NCBI GenBank assembly: GCA_036785325.1
Contig: JAXIVH010000013.1
Coordinates: 11,275,028-11,339,027, forward strand
From: Urophycis tenuis
Taxonomy: Eukaryota; Chordata; Actinopteri; Gadiformes; Phycidae
DNA: 64,000 nucleotides
Reading direction: 5' to 3'
Shown: piece by piece, positions 11,821 to 21,884 of the stretch
Layout of the letters: each line of letters starts with the position of its first letter
How positions within the stretch are numbered: position 1 is the first letter of the stretch
Program-made: the position numbers and the translations under genes
The notes under the pieces: generated by a model
The model's database searches: none
Told to the model about the DNA's origin: nothing
The model's input: only the letters and a program-made list of their open reading frames with translations

Positions 11821-11892
<72 letters not shown>
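11821..11892. repeat. (TA)n microsatellite, about 70 bp
   Basis: Nearly uninterrupted TA dinucleotides separate minisatellite array 1 from the inverted array 2. The repeat is self-complementary and sits where the orientation of the minisatellite flips. Confidence 0.95.
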
Positions 11893-11896
<4 letters not shown>

Positions 11897-11921
11897 GCCA
11901 TGCCGTTCAGGAAATTAATCT

Positions 11922-12075
11922 TTGAATATATTGAATGAAACTTTGAATATATGGAATGAAACTTGAATATATGGAGTGAACCTTTGAATATATTGAATGA
12001 AACTCTGAATATATGGAGTGAACCTTGAATATATGGAATGAAACTTGAATATATGGAGTGAACCTTTGAATATAT
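11922..12075 (-). repeat. Minisatellite array 2 (inverted orientation, first part)
   Basis: Reverse-complement units of the 11461-11815 array. It is interrupted at 12076 by the 3' end of an RLE-type LINE and resumes at 12749. Confidence 0.85.
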
Positions 12076-12748
12076 CGGGGATCTCACTCAGCAAGCAGCA
12101 ACAGCCAGCTAGGCATTCAATCACCTTTGTTAAATCTGGTGAGAAGCCTCAACAACGCCCAGGCCAAACAGGGGGGCTCCTGACAACAGCTAGGGACTGG
12201 CAGCTGAAGGTGGACTTGGGGAAACAGCTTAAATTCCCAGAGACCATCGCAGTGACCACACTTAGGCCGGACTTGGTTCTTATGTCAGAATCAACAAGGC
12301 AGGCGATACTGCTGGAGTTGACTGTGCCCTGGGAAGACCGGATGGAGGAGGCATTTGAGAGGAAGAGGGCCAAGTATGAGGAGCTGGCAGGCGAATGCCG
12401 GCGCAACGGATGGAAGACTCGTTGCAGTCCCATTGAGGTTGGTTGCCGAGGTTTCGCAGGCCAGTCACTCTGCAGGGCCCTCAAGTTGTTGGGAATAAGG
12501 GGACTGCACAGCAAGAAAGCCATCAAGAACATCACTGATGCTGCTGAGAAGGCATCAAGATGGCTGTGGATCAGGAGGGGTGATCCGTGGGCCACACAAG
12601 CTACCTAGACACAAGTCGGGGTCTGATCACCCCCGGCTGGGTCGCCTGGGCGAGGGTGTCTGATGTTGAGAGACCCGAAACACCCTATGACCTCAGGTTA
12701 CATCACTGATGATATGTCTAGGTTGCACCAGAGGGTGTATATTAAACC
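12076..12748 (+). mobile_element. 3' fragment of the RLE-type LINE (copy 3)
   Basis: The open frame to 12608 corresponds to the last 180 or so residues of the intact copy at 18114-21374. It includes the endonuclease core R-P-D-L-V and L-L-E-L-T-V-P-W-E, then the same 3' UTR ending tgtatattaaacc. The 5' end is truncated at cggggatctc. The sequence aacctttgaatatat stands on both sides of the fragment and could be a target duplication, although it is also a unit of the minisatellite. Confidence 0.85.
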
Positions 12749-12930
12749 AACCTTTGAATATATTGAATGAAACTCTGATTATATGGAGTGAACCTTGAAT
12801 ATATTGAATGAAACTTGAATATATGGAGTGAACCTTGAATATATGGAATGAAACTTGAATATATGGAGTGAACCTTTGAATATATTGAATGAAACTTTGA
12901 ATATATTGAATTAACCTTTGAATATATACT
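12749..12930 (-). repeat. Minisatellite array 2 (inverted orientation, second part)
   Basis: Continuation of the array that begins at 11922, with units such as tgaatatattgaatgaaact and tatggagtgaacc. It ends where the left arm of the palindrome begins. Confidence 0.85.
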
Positions 12931-12939
12931 GTATATTAA

Positions 12940-14104
12940 ACTTGACTGACGTCAGACTTCACGGCAGTGTCTGCGGCCATCTTGTGTAACTTGTGGATGC
13001 TGCAGCTAAAACTGCGTGACCGCTCGCAATTTCGTTGCAGCAATTTTCAACAATGAGGACATGATAAACACACTGGCGAATGAGTAAATCCTCCCGATAC
13101 CCCTGCCCAATTGCTCATTCTTCTGACGAAGAAATTCACTCCCTTTTTATCCATGGCAGACCAACTACAATGGGCCAGGCAGCTGCTTATTGGGCCAAAC
13201 TGCCAAACTGTTAGCTTGATATAGTTTTCAGGTGATTTAATGAAGGTAAAACACAGTGAATGGCCGTGCGTGATGCGCTCTGATGCGGCACTTCTCCGGG
13301 ACTGGAGAAGCTGCTGTGGCTACACAGATTTCGTGAACTGAAGGAGAAGCTCTTCATATATTGTTCAGATACAATACAAATCACCCACATTCATAGACCA
13401 ATGCAGGCTGAATATTTATTTTAGTATTAAACGTATTTGATGATCGGCAACACATTGTCAGCTTTGGGCACGTTACTCACACAGCGGACTGCGGACGGAC
13501 ATTCAAATGCATAATGAGATTATGCCTTACGGAGATAATTACTATGGAATTAAAAAAAATATTGCTGCTGTATTAATCACTGTAACATGTAAGATTCATA
13601 AAATATATTCAAAGTTTCGGCAAATCTCATGCATTTGTCTTTCCGTCCGCAGTCCGCTGTGTGAGTAACGTGCCCAAAGCTGACAATGTGTTGCCCGATC
13701 TTCAAATACGTTTAATACTAAACTAAATATTCAGCCTGCATTGGTCTATGAATGTGATTCGTATTGTATCTAAACAATATATGAAGAGCTTCTCCTTCAG
13801 TTCACCAAATCCGTGTAGCCGCAGCAGCTTCTCCAGTCCCAGAGAAGTTCTGCGTCAGAGCGAAGTGAATTCGCGAAGCAAATTTCTTCATCAGAAGAAC
13901 GGGTAGGGTATTGGGCAGGGGTGTCGGGAGGATTTTAGCACGTATTCGCCAGTGTGTTTATCATGTCCTCGTTGTTTAAACTTGCTGCAACGAGATTGCG
14001 AGCGGCCTGACTCGTACTCATTGTCACTCAGTTTTAGCTGCAGCGTCCACAAGTTACACAAGATGGCCGCAGGCACTACCGTGAAGCCTGGCGTCAGTCA
14101 AGTT
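12940..14104. repeat. Imperfect palindrome with arms of about 0.5 kb
   Basis: The left arm (12940-13530) and the right arm (13620-14104) are inverted copies. Matching pairs include ggcggccatcttgtgtaact-type against agttacacaagatggccgc, and cagcggactgcggacgg against ccgtccgcagtccgctg. The left arm carries about 0.1 kb more, including a segment related to 11340-11440. The centre (13531-13619) is AT-rich. With the minisatellites outside the arms, symmetry can be followed from about 11897 to 14763. Confidence 0.8.
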
Positions 14105-14745
14105 TCATTCAATATATTCAAAAAGGTTCATTCAATATATTCAAAGTTTCATTCAATATATTCAAAGGTTCACTCCATATATTCAAAGTTTCATTCAATA
14201 TATTCAAAGGTTCACTCCATATATTCAAGTTTCATTCAATATATTCAAGGTTCACTCCATATATTCAAGTTTCATTCCATATATTCAAGGTTCACTCCAT
14301 ATATTCAAGTTTCATTCAATATATTCAAGGTTCACTCCATATATTCAGAGTTTCATTCAATATATTAAAAGGTTCACTCCATATATTCAAGTTTCATTCA
14401 ATATATTCAAGGTTCACTCCATATATTCAAGTTTCATTCCATATATTCAAGGTTCGCTCCATATATTCAGAGTTTCATTCAATATATTCAAAGGTTCACT
14501 CCATATATTCAAGTTTCATTCCATATATTCAAGGTTCACTCCATATATTCAAAGTTTCATTCAATATATTCAAAGTTTCATTCAATACATTCAAGGTTCA
14601 CTCCATATATTCAAGTTTCATTCCATATATTCAAGGTTCACTCCATATATTCAAAGTTTCATTCAATATATTCAAAGTTTCATTCAATATATTCAAGGTT
14701 CACTCCATATATTCAAAGTTTCATTCAATATATTCAAAGATTAAT
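14099..14745 (+). repeat. Minisatellite array 3 (direct orientation)
   Basis: More than 30 imperfect units alternating ttcattcaatatattcaa and gttcactccatatattcaa. It ends in attaatttcctgaacggcatgcc-type sequence, whose reverse complement is found at 11895-11920, so it is the outer part of the palindrome. Confidence 0.9.
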
Positions 14746-14763
14746 TTCCTGAACGGCATGCCA

Positions 14764-17700
14764 GGTTTAATATACACCCTCTGGTGCAACCTAGACACAT
14801 CATCAGTGATGTAACCTGAGGTCATAGGGTGTTTCGGGTCTCTCAACATCAGACACCCTCGCCCAGGCGACCCAGCCGGGGGTGATCAGACCCCGGCTTG
14901 TGTCTAGGTAGCTTGTGTGGCCCACGGATCACCCCTCCTGATCCACAGCCATCTTGATGCCTTCTCAGCAGCATCAGTGGTATTCTTGATGGCTTTCTTG
15001 CTGTGCAGTCCCTTTATTCCCAACAACTTGAGGGCCCTGCAGAGTGACTGGCCTGCGAAACCTCGGCATCCAACCTCGATGGGACTACAACGAGTCTTCC
15101 ATCCGTTGCGCCGGCATTCGCCTGCCAGCTCCTCATACTTGGCCCTCTTCCTCTCAAATGCCTCCTCCATCCGGTCTTCCCAGGGCACAGTCAACTCCAG
15201 CAGTATCACCTGCCTTGTTGATTCTGACATAAGAACCAAGTCCGGCCTAAGTGTGGTCACTGCGATGGTCTCTGGGAATTTAAGCTGTTTCCCCAAGTCC
15301 ACCTTCAGCTGCCAGTCCCTAGCTGTTGTCAGGAGCCCCCCTGTTTGGCCTGGGCGGTGTTGAGGCTTCTCACCAGATTTAACAAAGGTGATTGAATGCC
15401 TAGCTGGCTGTTGCTGCTTGCTGAGTGAGATCCCCGAGCAGATGGTATCTGCTATCACCTTCAGCACCTGGTCGTGGCGCCAACGATAGCGCCCCTCGCC
15501 CAGGGCTTTCGGGCAACAGCTTAGGATGTGCTCCAGTGATCCTCTCCTCTGACACAAAGGGCAAGCAGGTGTTTCTGCCAGGCCCCAACAGAAGAGGTTG
15601 GATGGGCTGGGGAGGACGTCGTAGACTGACTGGATCAAAAACTTTATACGGAATGGCTCTGCCTTCTAAAGCTCTGACCAAGAAATCTTCCTATCCAGTG
15701 TCTGCTCCCATCTAGTCCACGCCCCCTGTTGTCTCATCCCGACCATCTTGCTTGAGCGGGTCTCCTCCAGCCCTGCTCGAACCTCTTCCTGGATAAGCTG
15801 CCGCCTCTCCTTCCCCCGGGCCTTGTTGTACCGAGGTCCTGGGTTGCTCCCAAGCCCTGCCCGGCCTGTCGCCACTGTTCCCACCAGAACACCGTGGCGC
15901 AGCCGCGCCTCAGCTTGCTCGACCGTCTCCTGGGCTCTCCACTTCCGCCCAGTCCGCACTTCAATCCCCGCTAAGGAGACTTTGGTGTCACTCGAGTCTC
16001 TGTACAGCAGCACCTCTCTCGCACGGGTAACCATGAACTCCTCCGACAGACTACTGAAGGGAAGTCGCAGCTTGTTCTTATGCCCATACAAGGCTATGCT
16101 GCTGAGGCTTCTTGGTAGGCCCAACCACCTGCGAAGGAAGCTACTTACCTTACGCTCGAAGCCCTCAACGGTCGTTAGTGGGACATCGTAGACCAGTAGT
16201 GGCCAGAGGAGGCGTGGCAGGATGCTGATATATCCATGCTTTATACTTACCTGGCAGCCCTGACTTATCCACCGCCACTAGCCAGTTACCCAGTTCTCTG
16301 CTGGTCGCCTTGAGCGCTGCTTTGTCCCTCAGGGTGCCATCAAAGATCTTCCCCAGGCTCTTCACTGGCTCCTCTGAAACCGATGGAATCTGGACACCTC
16401 CCAGCGAGAACCGGAACTTGTCTGTAACCTTCCCCTTCTTCACCACCAGGGAACGGGACTTAGGAGGCTTAAAGCCCATACGCGCCCAGTTAATGAGCCG
16501 CTCAAGGCCTTGGAAAAACCCACCTACAGCCTGGAACTGATGTTGTAGTAACTGTCAGGTCATCCATAAAAGCTCTGATGGGAGGCTGCCGCACACCTGA
16601 CTTGGTGAGCGGTCCTCTGCACTCCACCTCCGCTGACTTAACAAGCATGTTCATGGCCAAGGCAAACAAAATCACTGAGACTGTACACCCAGTGATTATG
16701 CCTTTCTCCAGCCGATGTGATGCTGATGTTACTGTTCCCGAGGTGACTCTCAAACTGAAAGAGTTGTAATAGTCCAGTATGAGGTCCCTGATCTTGCCTG
16801 GAACATGATGCCGGTCAAGCGAGGTCTCCACCAGTTTGTGAGGAATTGACCCGTAAGCATTAGGCAGGTCAAGCCACAAAACTGCCAGGTTCCCATTGCC
16901 CTCACGGGCCTCCCGGATGAGCTGAGTAACAACTCCCGTGTGCTCAATGCACCCTGGTACCCTTGGAACCCCCCCCTTCTGCACAGAGGTGTCGATGTAT
17001 GCATTCTTCAGGAAGAACTCTGTCATGCGCCGGGGAACAATGCTGAAGAACACCTTGCCCTCCACACTCAGGAGTGAGATGTTTCTAAACTGCTCGATGG
17101 TGCGAGAGTTCTCTTCCTTCGGAATCCATACACCCTCTGCATGCCTCCACTGCTGAGCCACCTTCCCCCTCCTCCAGATGACCCTAAGGATCTTCCAGAG
17201 TCGCTGCACGAGCCTGGGGCACCTCTTGTAGACAACATATGGTACTCCACTGGGACCTGGAGCTGAGTTGGATCTAGCTGCTCTGACTATGTCCTCAACT
17301 TCTCTCAGGGTTGGCTCCTTGGTGTTAAATGCTGAAGTGGGTTCTGGTGGTGTAATCAGAAAGCTGCAGGGTCCAAGATCCTGCTCCCTTGCGCTGTCGC
17401 TGTAAGTTGCCCTGAGGTACTTGTCAACCTCTTCTTGAGAGCAGGCCAATTGTCCACCTCGCTTCTGCCCAAGGATCTTCTTGGTGAAGTTGAAAGGGCC
17501 TGAAATGAAGGCGGCACGCTTCTTGGCTCTCTCCTTCCCCCTCTTCCTGTGCCATTCAGCACGACGGAGTGTCGTGAGATTCCTCCTTACGATGTTGTGG
17601 AGCTCTGCTATACTTACCTTCTCTTCCTCTCTTGCCTGCTTGTACTGCCGTCCTAGCAGTCTAAGCTCTTGCCGCAGCTGGCTGATCTTCTTCTGCCGTC

Positions 17701-17935
17701 GGTTTGGCTCCCCTGCACCGCTGATCGGGTGGTGCTCCTTGGTGCCAAACCTTTCGGCGGCGATGCTGACAATCATTGCACTCATTGTGCGCAACTTCTG
17801 GTCAGCATCTCCTCTGGCTGTGGCTCCGAGAATCTGATCAACATCCGCATCGAACTGGCACCACTCCTTCACCATGTTGGCTGAAGGCCACTTAACCCCA
17901 CGGTGTTCTGACTGCATGACTTAGGGATGCAGCAA
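14764..17935 (-). mobile_element. RLE-type (R2/NeSL-like) LINE, copy 1, minus strand
   Basis: A nearly identical inverted copy of the element whose intact version ends at 21514. Its 3' end (ggtttaatatacacc on the plus strand) abuts the minisatellite. Its 5' end stops at about 17935, roughly 80 codons into the ORF of copy 2, so the N-terminal zinc finger and 5' UTR are missing. Copies 1 and 2 lie head to head with about 0.2 kb between them. Confidence 0.85.
14904..17917 (-). pseudogene. Broken ORF of RLE-type LINE copy 1
   Basis: Reverse transcriptase and restriction-like endonuclease, read in four open pieces (16502-17917, 16165-16479, 15666-16124, 14904-15638). Against copy 2 three lesions can be seen. 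There is a one-base insertion near 16512, just after the F-M-D-D catalytic block. There is a five-base deletion near 16225. A TGG-to-TAG change gives a stop at 15666. Otherwise only scattered substitutions separate the copies, so inactivation is recent. Confidence 0.85.
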
Positions 17936-17961
17936 GCACTTGCACGTGCTTGCTGCATCCC
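17924..17961. repeat. Perfect hairpin at the junction between the head-to-head LINEs
   Basis: Two 16-base arms (GGGATGCAGCAAGCAC and its complement) flank a 6-base loop (ttgcac). It lies directly beyond the truncated 5' end of copy 1. Confidence 0.85.
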
Positions 17962-17979
17962 GCAAGTTATTGAACACGG

Positions 17980-20900
17980 TGCATTGCTCGGCTTTTAAAT
18001 AAACACTGTGAGTAAACATCCCTCTATGTGTGTGTTTTATATTATGTATGTTTTGTTAATATTTAAGGTGCTGCACTGTTCATTTCAGTACTCATATTTG
18101 ATACCCCAACAGGATGGACGTACAGGTTTTGACCCAAGCTAACGGAATTACGACTATGAGTGCAGTTTGCTTATGTGGTAAAGTCTGCAAAAACCCGCGT
18201 GGTCTTAAGATCCACCAGACCAAGATGAAATGCTTGACTGGGAGGCAAGTGGTGCAACGCACAGGACCAGTGCCTGGTGAGACGCAGGAGGAGCCCGGCC
18301 CGGAGTCACCCCACAGTGCCCAGACCCTCCACGCCCCACAAGCCCTACCCCAAGTCATGCAGTCAGAACACCGTCGGGTTAAGTGGCCTTCGGCCAACAT
18401 GGTGAAGGAGTGGTGCCAGTTCGATGCGGATGTTGATCAGATTCTCGAAGCCACAGCCAGGGGAGATGCTGACCAGAAATTGCGCACAATGAGTGCAATG
18501 ATTGTCAGCATCGCCGCTGAAAGGTTTGGCACCAAGGAGCACCACCCGATCAGCGGTGCAGGGGAGCCAAACCGACGGCAGAAGAAGATCAGCCAGCTGC
18601 GGCAAGAGCTTAGACTGCTAGGACGGCAGTACAAGCAGGCAAGAGAGGAAGAGAAGGTAAGTATAGCAGAGCTCCGCAACATCGTAAGGAGGAATCTCAC
18701 GACACTCCGTCGTGCTGAATGGCACAGGAAGAGGGGGAAGGAGAGAGCCAAGAAGCGTGCCGCCTTCATTTCAGGCCCTTTCAACTTCACCAAGAAGATC
18801 CTTGGGCAGAAGCGAGGTGGACAATTGGCCTGCTCTCAAGAAGAGGTTGACAAGTACCTCAGGGCAACTTACAGCGACAGCGCAAGGGAGCAGGATCTTG
18901 GACCCTGCAGCTTTCTGATTACACCACCAGAACCCACTTCAGCATTTAACACCAAGGAGCCAACCCTGAGAGAAGTTGAGGACATAGTCAGAGCAGCTAG
19001 ATCCAACTCAGCTCCAGGTCCCAGTGGAGTACCATATGTTGTCTACAAGAGGTGCCCCAGGCTCGTGCAGCGACTCTGGAAGATCCTTAGGGTCATCTGG
19101 AGGAGGGGGAAGGTGGCTCAGCAGTGGAGGCATGCAGAGGGTGTATGGATTCCGAAGGAAGAGAACTCTCGCACCATCGAGCAGTTTAGAAACATCTCAC
19201 TCCTGAGTGTGGAGGGCAAGGTGTTCTTCAGCATTGTTGCCCGGCGCATGACAGAGTTCTTCCTGAAGAATGCATACATCGACACCTCTGTGCAGAAGGG
19301 GGGGGTCCCAAGGGTACCAGGGTGCATTGAGCACACGGGAGTTGTTACTCAGCTCATCCGGGAGGCCCGGGAGGGCAATGGGAACCTGGCAGTTTTGTGG
19401 CTTGACCTGTCTAATGCTTACGGGTCAATTCCCCACAAACTGGTGGAGAACTCGCTTGACCGGCATCATGTTCCAGGCAAGATCAGGGACCTCATACTGG
19501 ACTATTACAACTCTTTCAGTTTGAGAGTCACCTCAGGGACAGTAACATCAGCATCACATCGGCTGGAGAAAGGCATAATCACTGGGTGTACAGTCTCAGT
19601 GATTTTGTTTGCCTTGGCCATGAACATGCTTGTTAAGTCAGCGGAGGTGGAGTGCAGAGGACCGCTCACCAAGTCAGGTGTGCGGCAGCCTCCCATCAGA
19701 GCTTTTATGGATGACCTGACAGTTACTACAACATCAGTTCCAGGTTGTAGGTGGGTTCTCCAAGGCCTTGAGCGGCTCATTAACTGGGCGCGTATGGGCT
19801 TTAAGCCTGCTAAGTCCCGTTCCCTGGTGGTGAAGAAGGGGAAGGTTACAGACAAGTTCCGGTTCTCGCTGGGAGGTGTCCAGATTCCATCGGTTTCAGA
19901 GGAGCCAGTGAAGAGCCTGGGGAAGATCTTTGATGGCACCCTGAGGGACAAAGCAGCGCTCAAGGCGACCAGCAGAGAACTGGGTAACTGGCTAGTGGCG
20001 GTGGATAAGTCAGGGCTGCCAGGTAAGTATAAAGCATGGATATATCAGCATGGCATCCTGCCACGCCTCCTCTGGCCACTACTGGTCTACGATGTCCCAC
20101 TAACGACCGTTGAGGGCTTCGAGCGTAAGGTAAGTAGCTTCCTTCGCAGGTGGTTGGGCCTACCAAGAAGCCTCAGCAGCATAGCCTTGTATGGGCATAA
20201 GAACAAGCTGCGACTTCCCTTCAGTAGTCTGTCGGAGGAGTTCATGGTTACCCGTGCGAGAGAGGTGCTGCTGTACAGAGACTCGAGTGACACCAAAGTC
20301 TCCTTAGCGGGTATCGAAGTGCGGACTGGGCGGAAGTGGAGAGCCCAGGAGACGGTCGAGCAAGCTGAGGCGCGGCTGCGCCACGGTGTTCTGGTGGGAA
20401 CAGTGGCGACAGGCCGGGCAGGGCTTGGGAGCAACCCAGGGCCTCGGTACAACAAGGCCCGGGGGAAGGAGAGGCGGCAGCTTATCCAGGAAGAGGTTCG
20501 AGCAGGGCTGGAGGAGACCCGCTCAAGCAAGATGGTCGGGATGAGACAACAGGGGGCGTGGACTAGATGGGAGCAGACACTGGATAGGAAGATTTCTTGG
20601 TCGGAGCTTTGGAAGGCAGAGCCATTCCGTATAAAGTTTTTGATCCAGTCAGTCTACGACGTCCTCCCCAGCCCTTCCAACCTCTTCTGTTGGGGCCTGG
20701 CAGAAACACCTGCTTGCCCTTTGTGTCAGAGGAGAGGATCACTGGAGCACATCCTAAGCTGTTGCCCGAAAGCCCTGGGCGAGGGGCGCTATCGTTGGCG
20801 CCACGACCAGGTGCTGAAGGTGATAGCAGATACCATCTGCTCGGGGATCTCACTCAGCAAGCAGCAACAGCCAGTTAGGCATTCAATCACCTTTGTTAAA

Positions 20901-21514
20901 TCTGGTGAGAAGCCTCAACAACGCCCAGGCCAAACAGGGGGGCTCCTGACAACAGCTAGGGACTGGCAGCTGAAGGTGGACTTGGGGAAACAGCTTAAAT
21001 TCCCAGAGACCATCGCAGTGACCACACTTAGGCCGGACTTGGTTCTTATGTCAGAATCAACAAGGCAGGTGATACTGCTGGAGTTGACTGTGCCCTGGGA
21101 AGACCGGATGGAGGAGGCATTTGAGAGGAAGAGGGCCAAGTATGAGGAGCTGGCAGGCGAATGCCGGCGCAACGGATGGAAGACTCGTTGTAGTCCCATT
21201 GAGGTTGGTTGCCGAGGTTTCGCAGGCCAGTCACTCTGCAGGGCCCTCAAGTTGTTGGGAATAAGGGGACTGCACAGCAAGAAAGCCATCAAGAACATCA
21301 CTGATGCTGCTGAGAAGGCATCAAGATGGCTGTGGATCAGGAGGGGTGATCCGTGGGCCACACAAGCTACCTAGACACAAGCCGGGGTCTGATCACCCCC
21401 GGCTGGGTCGCCTGGGCGAGGGTGTCTGATGTTGAGAGACCCGAAACACCCTATGACCTCAGGTTACATCACTGATGATGTGTCTAGGTTGCACCAGAGG
21501 GTGTATATTAAACC
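17980..21514 (+). mobile_element. RLE-type (R2/NeSL-like) LINE, copy 2, apparently full length
   Basis: Non-LTR element with a single long ORF (18114-21374) and a 140-base 3' UTR ending tgtatattaaacc, with no poly(A) tail. The 5' boundary is uncertain, somewhere in the 150 bases before the ATG. Elements of this class carry a site-specific restriction-like endonuclease downstream of the RT, as here. The three local copies have different flanks, so no target preference can be read here. Confidence 0.8.
18114..21374 (+). CDS. Intact RLE-type LINE polyprotein (zinc finger, reverse transcriptase, restriction-like endonuclease)
   Basis: An uninterrupted 1086-residue protein that would copy its RNA at a nicked chromosomal site. 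The N-terminus (about residues 20-45) carries a Cys/His finger (C-x-C-G-K-V-C, H-x5-C). The RT has the L-D-L-S-N-A-Y-G-S block near 430, K-G-I-I-T-G-C-T-V near 490 and the catalytic F-M-D-D near 532. A C-x2-C-x7-H-x4-C knuckle lies near 867-880. The PD-(D/E)xK endonuclease core (R-P-D-L-V, L-L-E-L-T-V-P-W-E, then E-R-K-R-A-K-Y) lies near 970-1005. This order defines the R2/NeSL/R4 class; the exact clade is not settled. All key residues are present, so it could encode a working enzyme. The ATG chosen is the first in frame. Confidence 0.85.
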   Translation: MDVQVLTQANGITTMSAVCLCGKVCKNPRGLKIHQTKMKCLTGRQVVQRTGPVPGETQEEPGPESPHSAQTLHAPQALPQVMQSEHRRVKWPSANMVKEWCQFDADVDQILEATARGDADQKLRTMSAMIVSIAAERFGTKEHHPISGAGEPNRRQKKISQLRQELRLLGRQYKQAREEEKVSIAELRNIVRRNLTTLRRAEWHRKRGKERAKKRAAFISGPFNFTKKILGQKRGGQLACSQEEVDKYLRATYSDSAREQDLGPCSFLITPPEPTSAFNTKEPTLREVEDIVRAARSNSAPGPSGVPYVVYKRCPRLVQRLWKILRVIWRRGKVAQQWRHAEGVWIPKEENSRTIEQFRNISLLSVEGKVFFSIVARRMTEFFLKNAYIDTSVQKGGVPRVPGCIEHTGVVTQLIREAREGNGNLAVLWLDLSNAYGSIPHKLVENSLDRHHVPGKIRDLILDYYNSFSLRVTSGTVTSASHRLEKGIITGCTVSVILFALAMNMLVKSAEVECRGPLTKSGVRQPPIRAFMDDLTVTTTSVPGCRWVLQGLERLINWARMGFKPAKSRSLVVKKGKVTDKFRFSLGGVQIPSVSEEPVKSLGKIFDGTLRDKAALKATSRELGNWLVAVDKSGLPGKYKAWIYQHGILPRLLWPLLVYDVPLTTVEGFERKVSSFLRRWLGLPRSLSSIALYGHKNKLRLPFSSLSEEFMVTRAREVLLYRDSSDTKVSLAGIEVRTGRKWRAQETVEQAEARLRHGVLVGTVATGRAGLGSNPGPRYNKARGKERRQLIQEEVRAGLEETRSSKMVGMRQQGAWTRWEQTLDRKISWSELWKAEPFRIKFLIQSVYDVLPSPSNLFCWGLAETPACPLCQRRGSLEHILSCCPKALGEGRYRWRHDQVLKVIADTICSGISLSKQQQPVRHSITFVKSGEKPQQRPGQTGGLLTTARDWQLKVDLGKQLKFPETIAVTTLRPDLVLMSESTRQVILLELTVPWEDRMEEAFERKRAKYEELAGECRRNGWKTRCSPIEVGCRGFAGQSLCRALKLLGIRGLHSKKAIKNITDAAEKASRWLWIRRGDPWATQAT

Positions 21515-21766
21515 AGATACAATATTGTTTTATTTGATGTGATGTAAATGTGAATTCGTATTTTATATTATTTTAAATTATATTGCTTTATTTCATATTG
21601 TGTGTAATTTGGCCCTGTAAATAAAAGGGTAGGCTATTGTTTTTTGACAAAGTGTGTGCGGTTTCTTTTTTTTAGCACCGGTTCGAGAACCGTTTTAGCA
21701 CCGGAACCGTTTAAAAAGTACCGAGTATGCACCGGTATCGGATAAAACCCAAACGATACCCAATCC

Positions 21767-21808
<42 letters not shown>

Positions 21809-21875
21809 GGGTAGATCTTTCTGACTTGGTCATTTTAAAAGTAGCTCGCGAGCTGAAAAAGTGTGAGCACCCCTG
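21515..21875. other. Right interior of the hAT-like block
   Basis: AT-rich sequence follows the LINE end. It has an AATAAA-like element near 21620, a tract of cggttcgagaaccg and caccggtatcgg motifs resembling another hAT subterminal region, a (TA)n run at 21769-21805, and the right hAT terminus. No reading frame of interest was seen. Confidence 0.5.
21769..21805. repeat. (TA)n microsatellite
   Basis: About 18 TA dinucleotides flanked by the inverted pentamers cctac and gtagg. Confidence 0.9.
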
Positions 21876-21884
21876 CTCTAATAG

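Larger units (their letters stand above)
10845..21875. mobile_element. 11-kb block bounded by hAT-like terminal inverted repeats
   Basis: The left terminus reads CAGGGGTGCTCA and the right terminus ends in its complement TGAGCACCCCTG. Both are followed inward by GATCGC/AGCTCGCGAGCT-type subterminal motifs known from fish hAT elements. The L1 octamer ctctatag precedes the left end. The right end is followed by ctctaatag, the same octamer with one extra base, as expected for an 8-bp hAT target duplication. No hAT transposase was recognised inside. The interior is occupied by a minisatellite palindrome and three RLE-type LINE copies, so this is a non-autonomous element enlarged by later insertions or by rearrangement. 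Confidence 0.65.

Noticed and set aside
11311..11925. 204-codon open frame through minisatellite and TA repeat
   Set aside because: Its repeated Ile/Tyr/Ser/Phe pattern is only the translation of the 18-20-bp repeat and the TA run.
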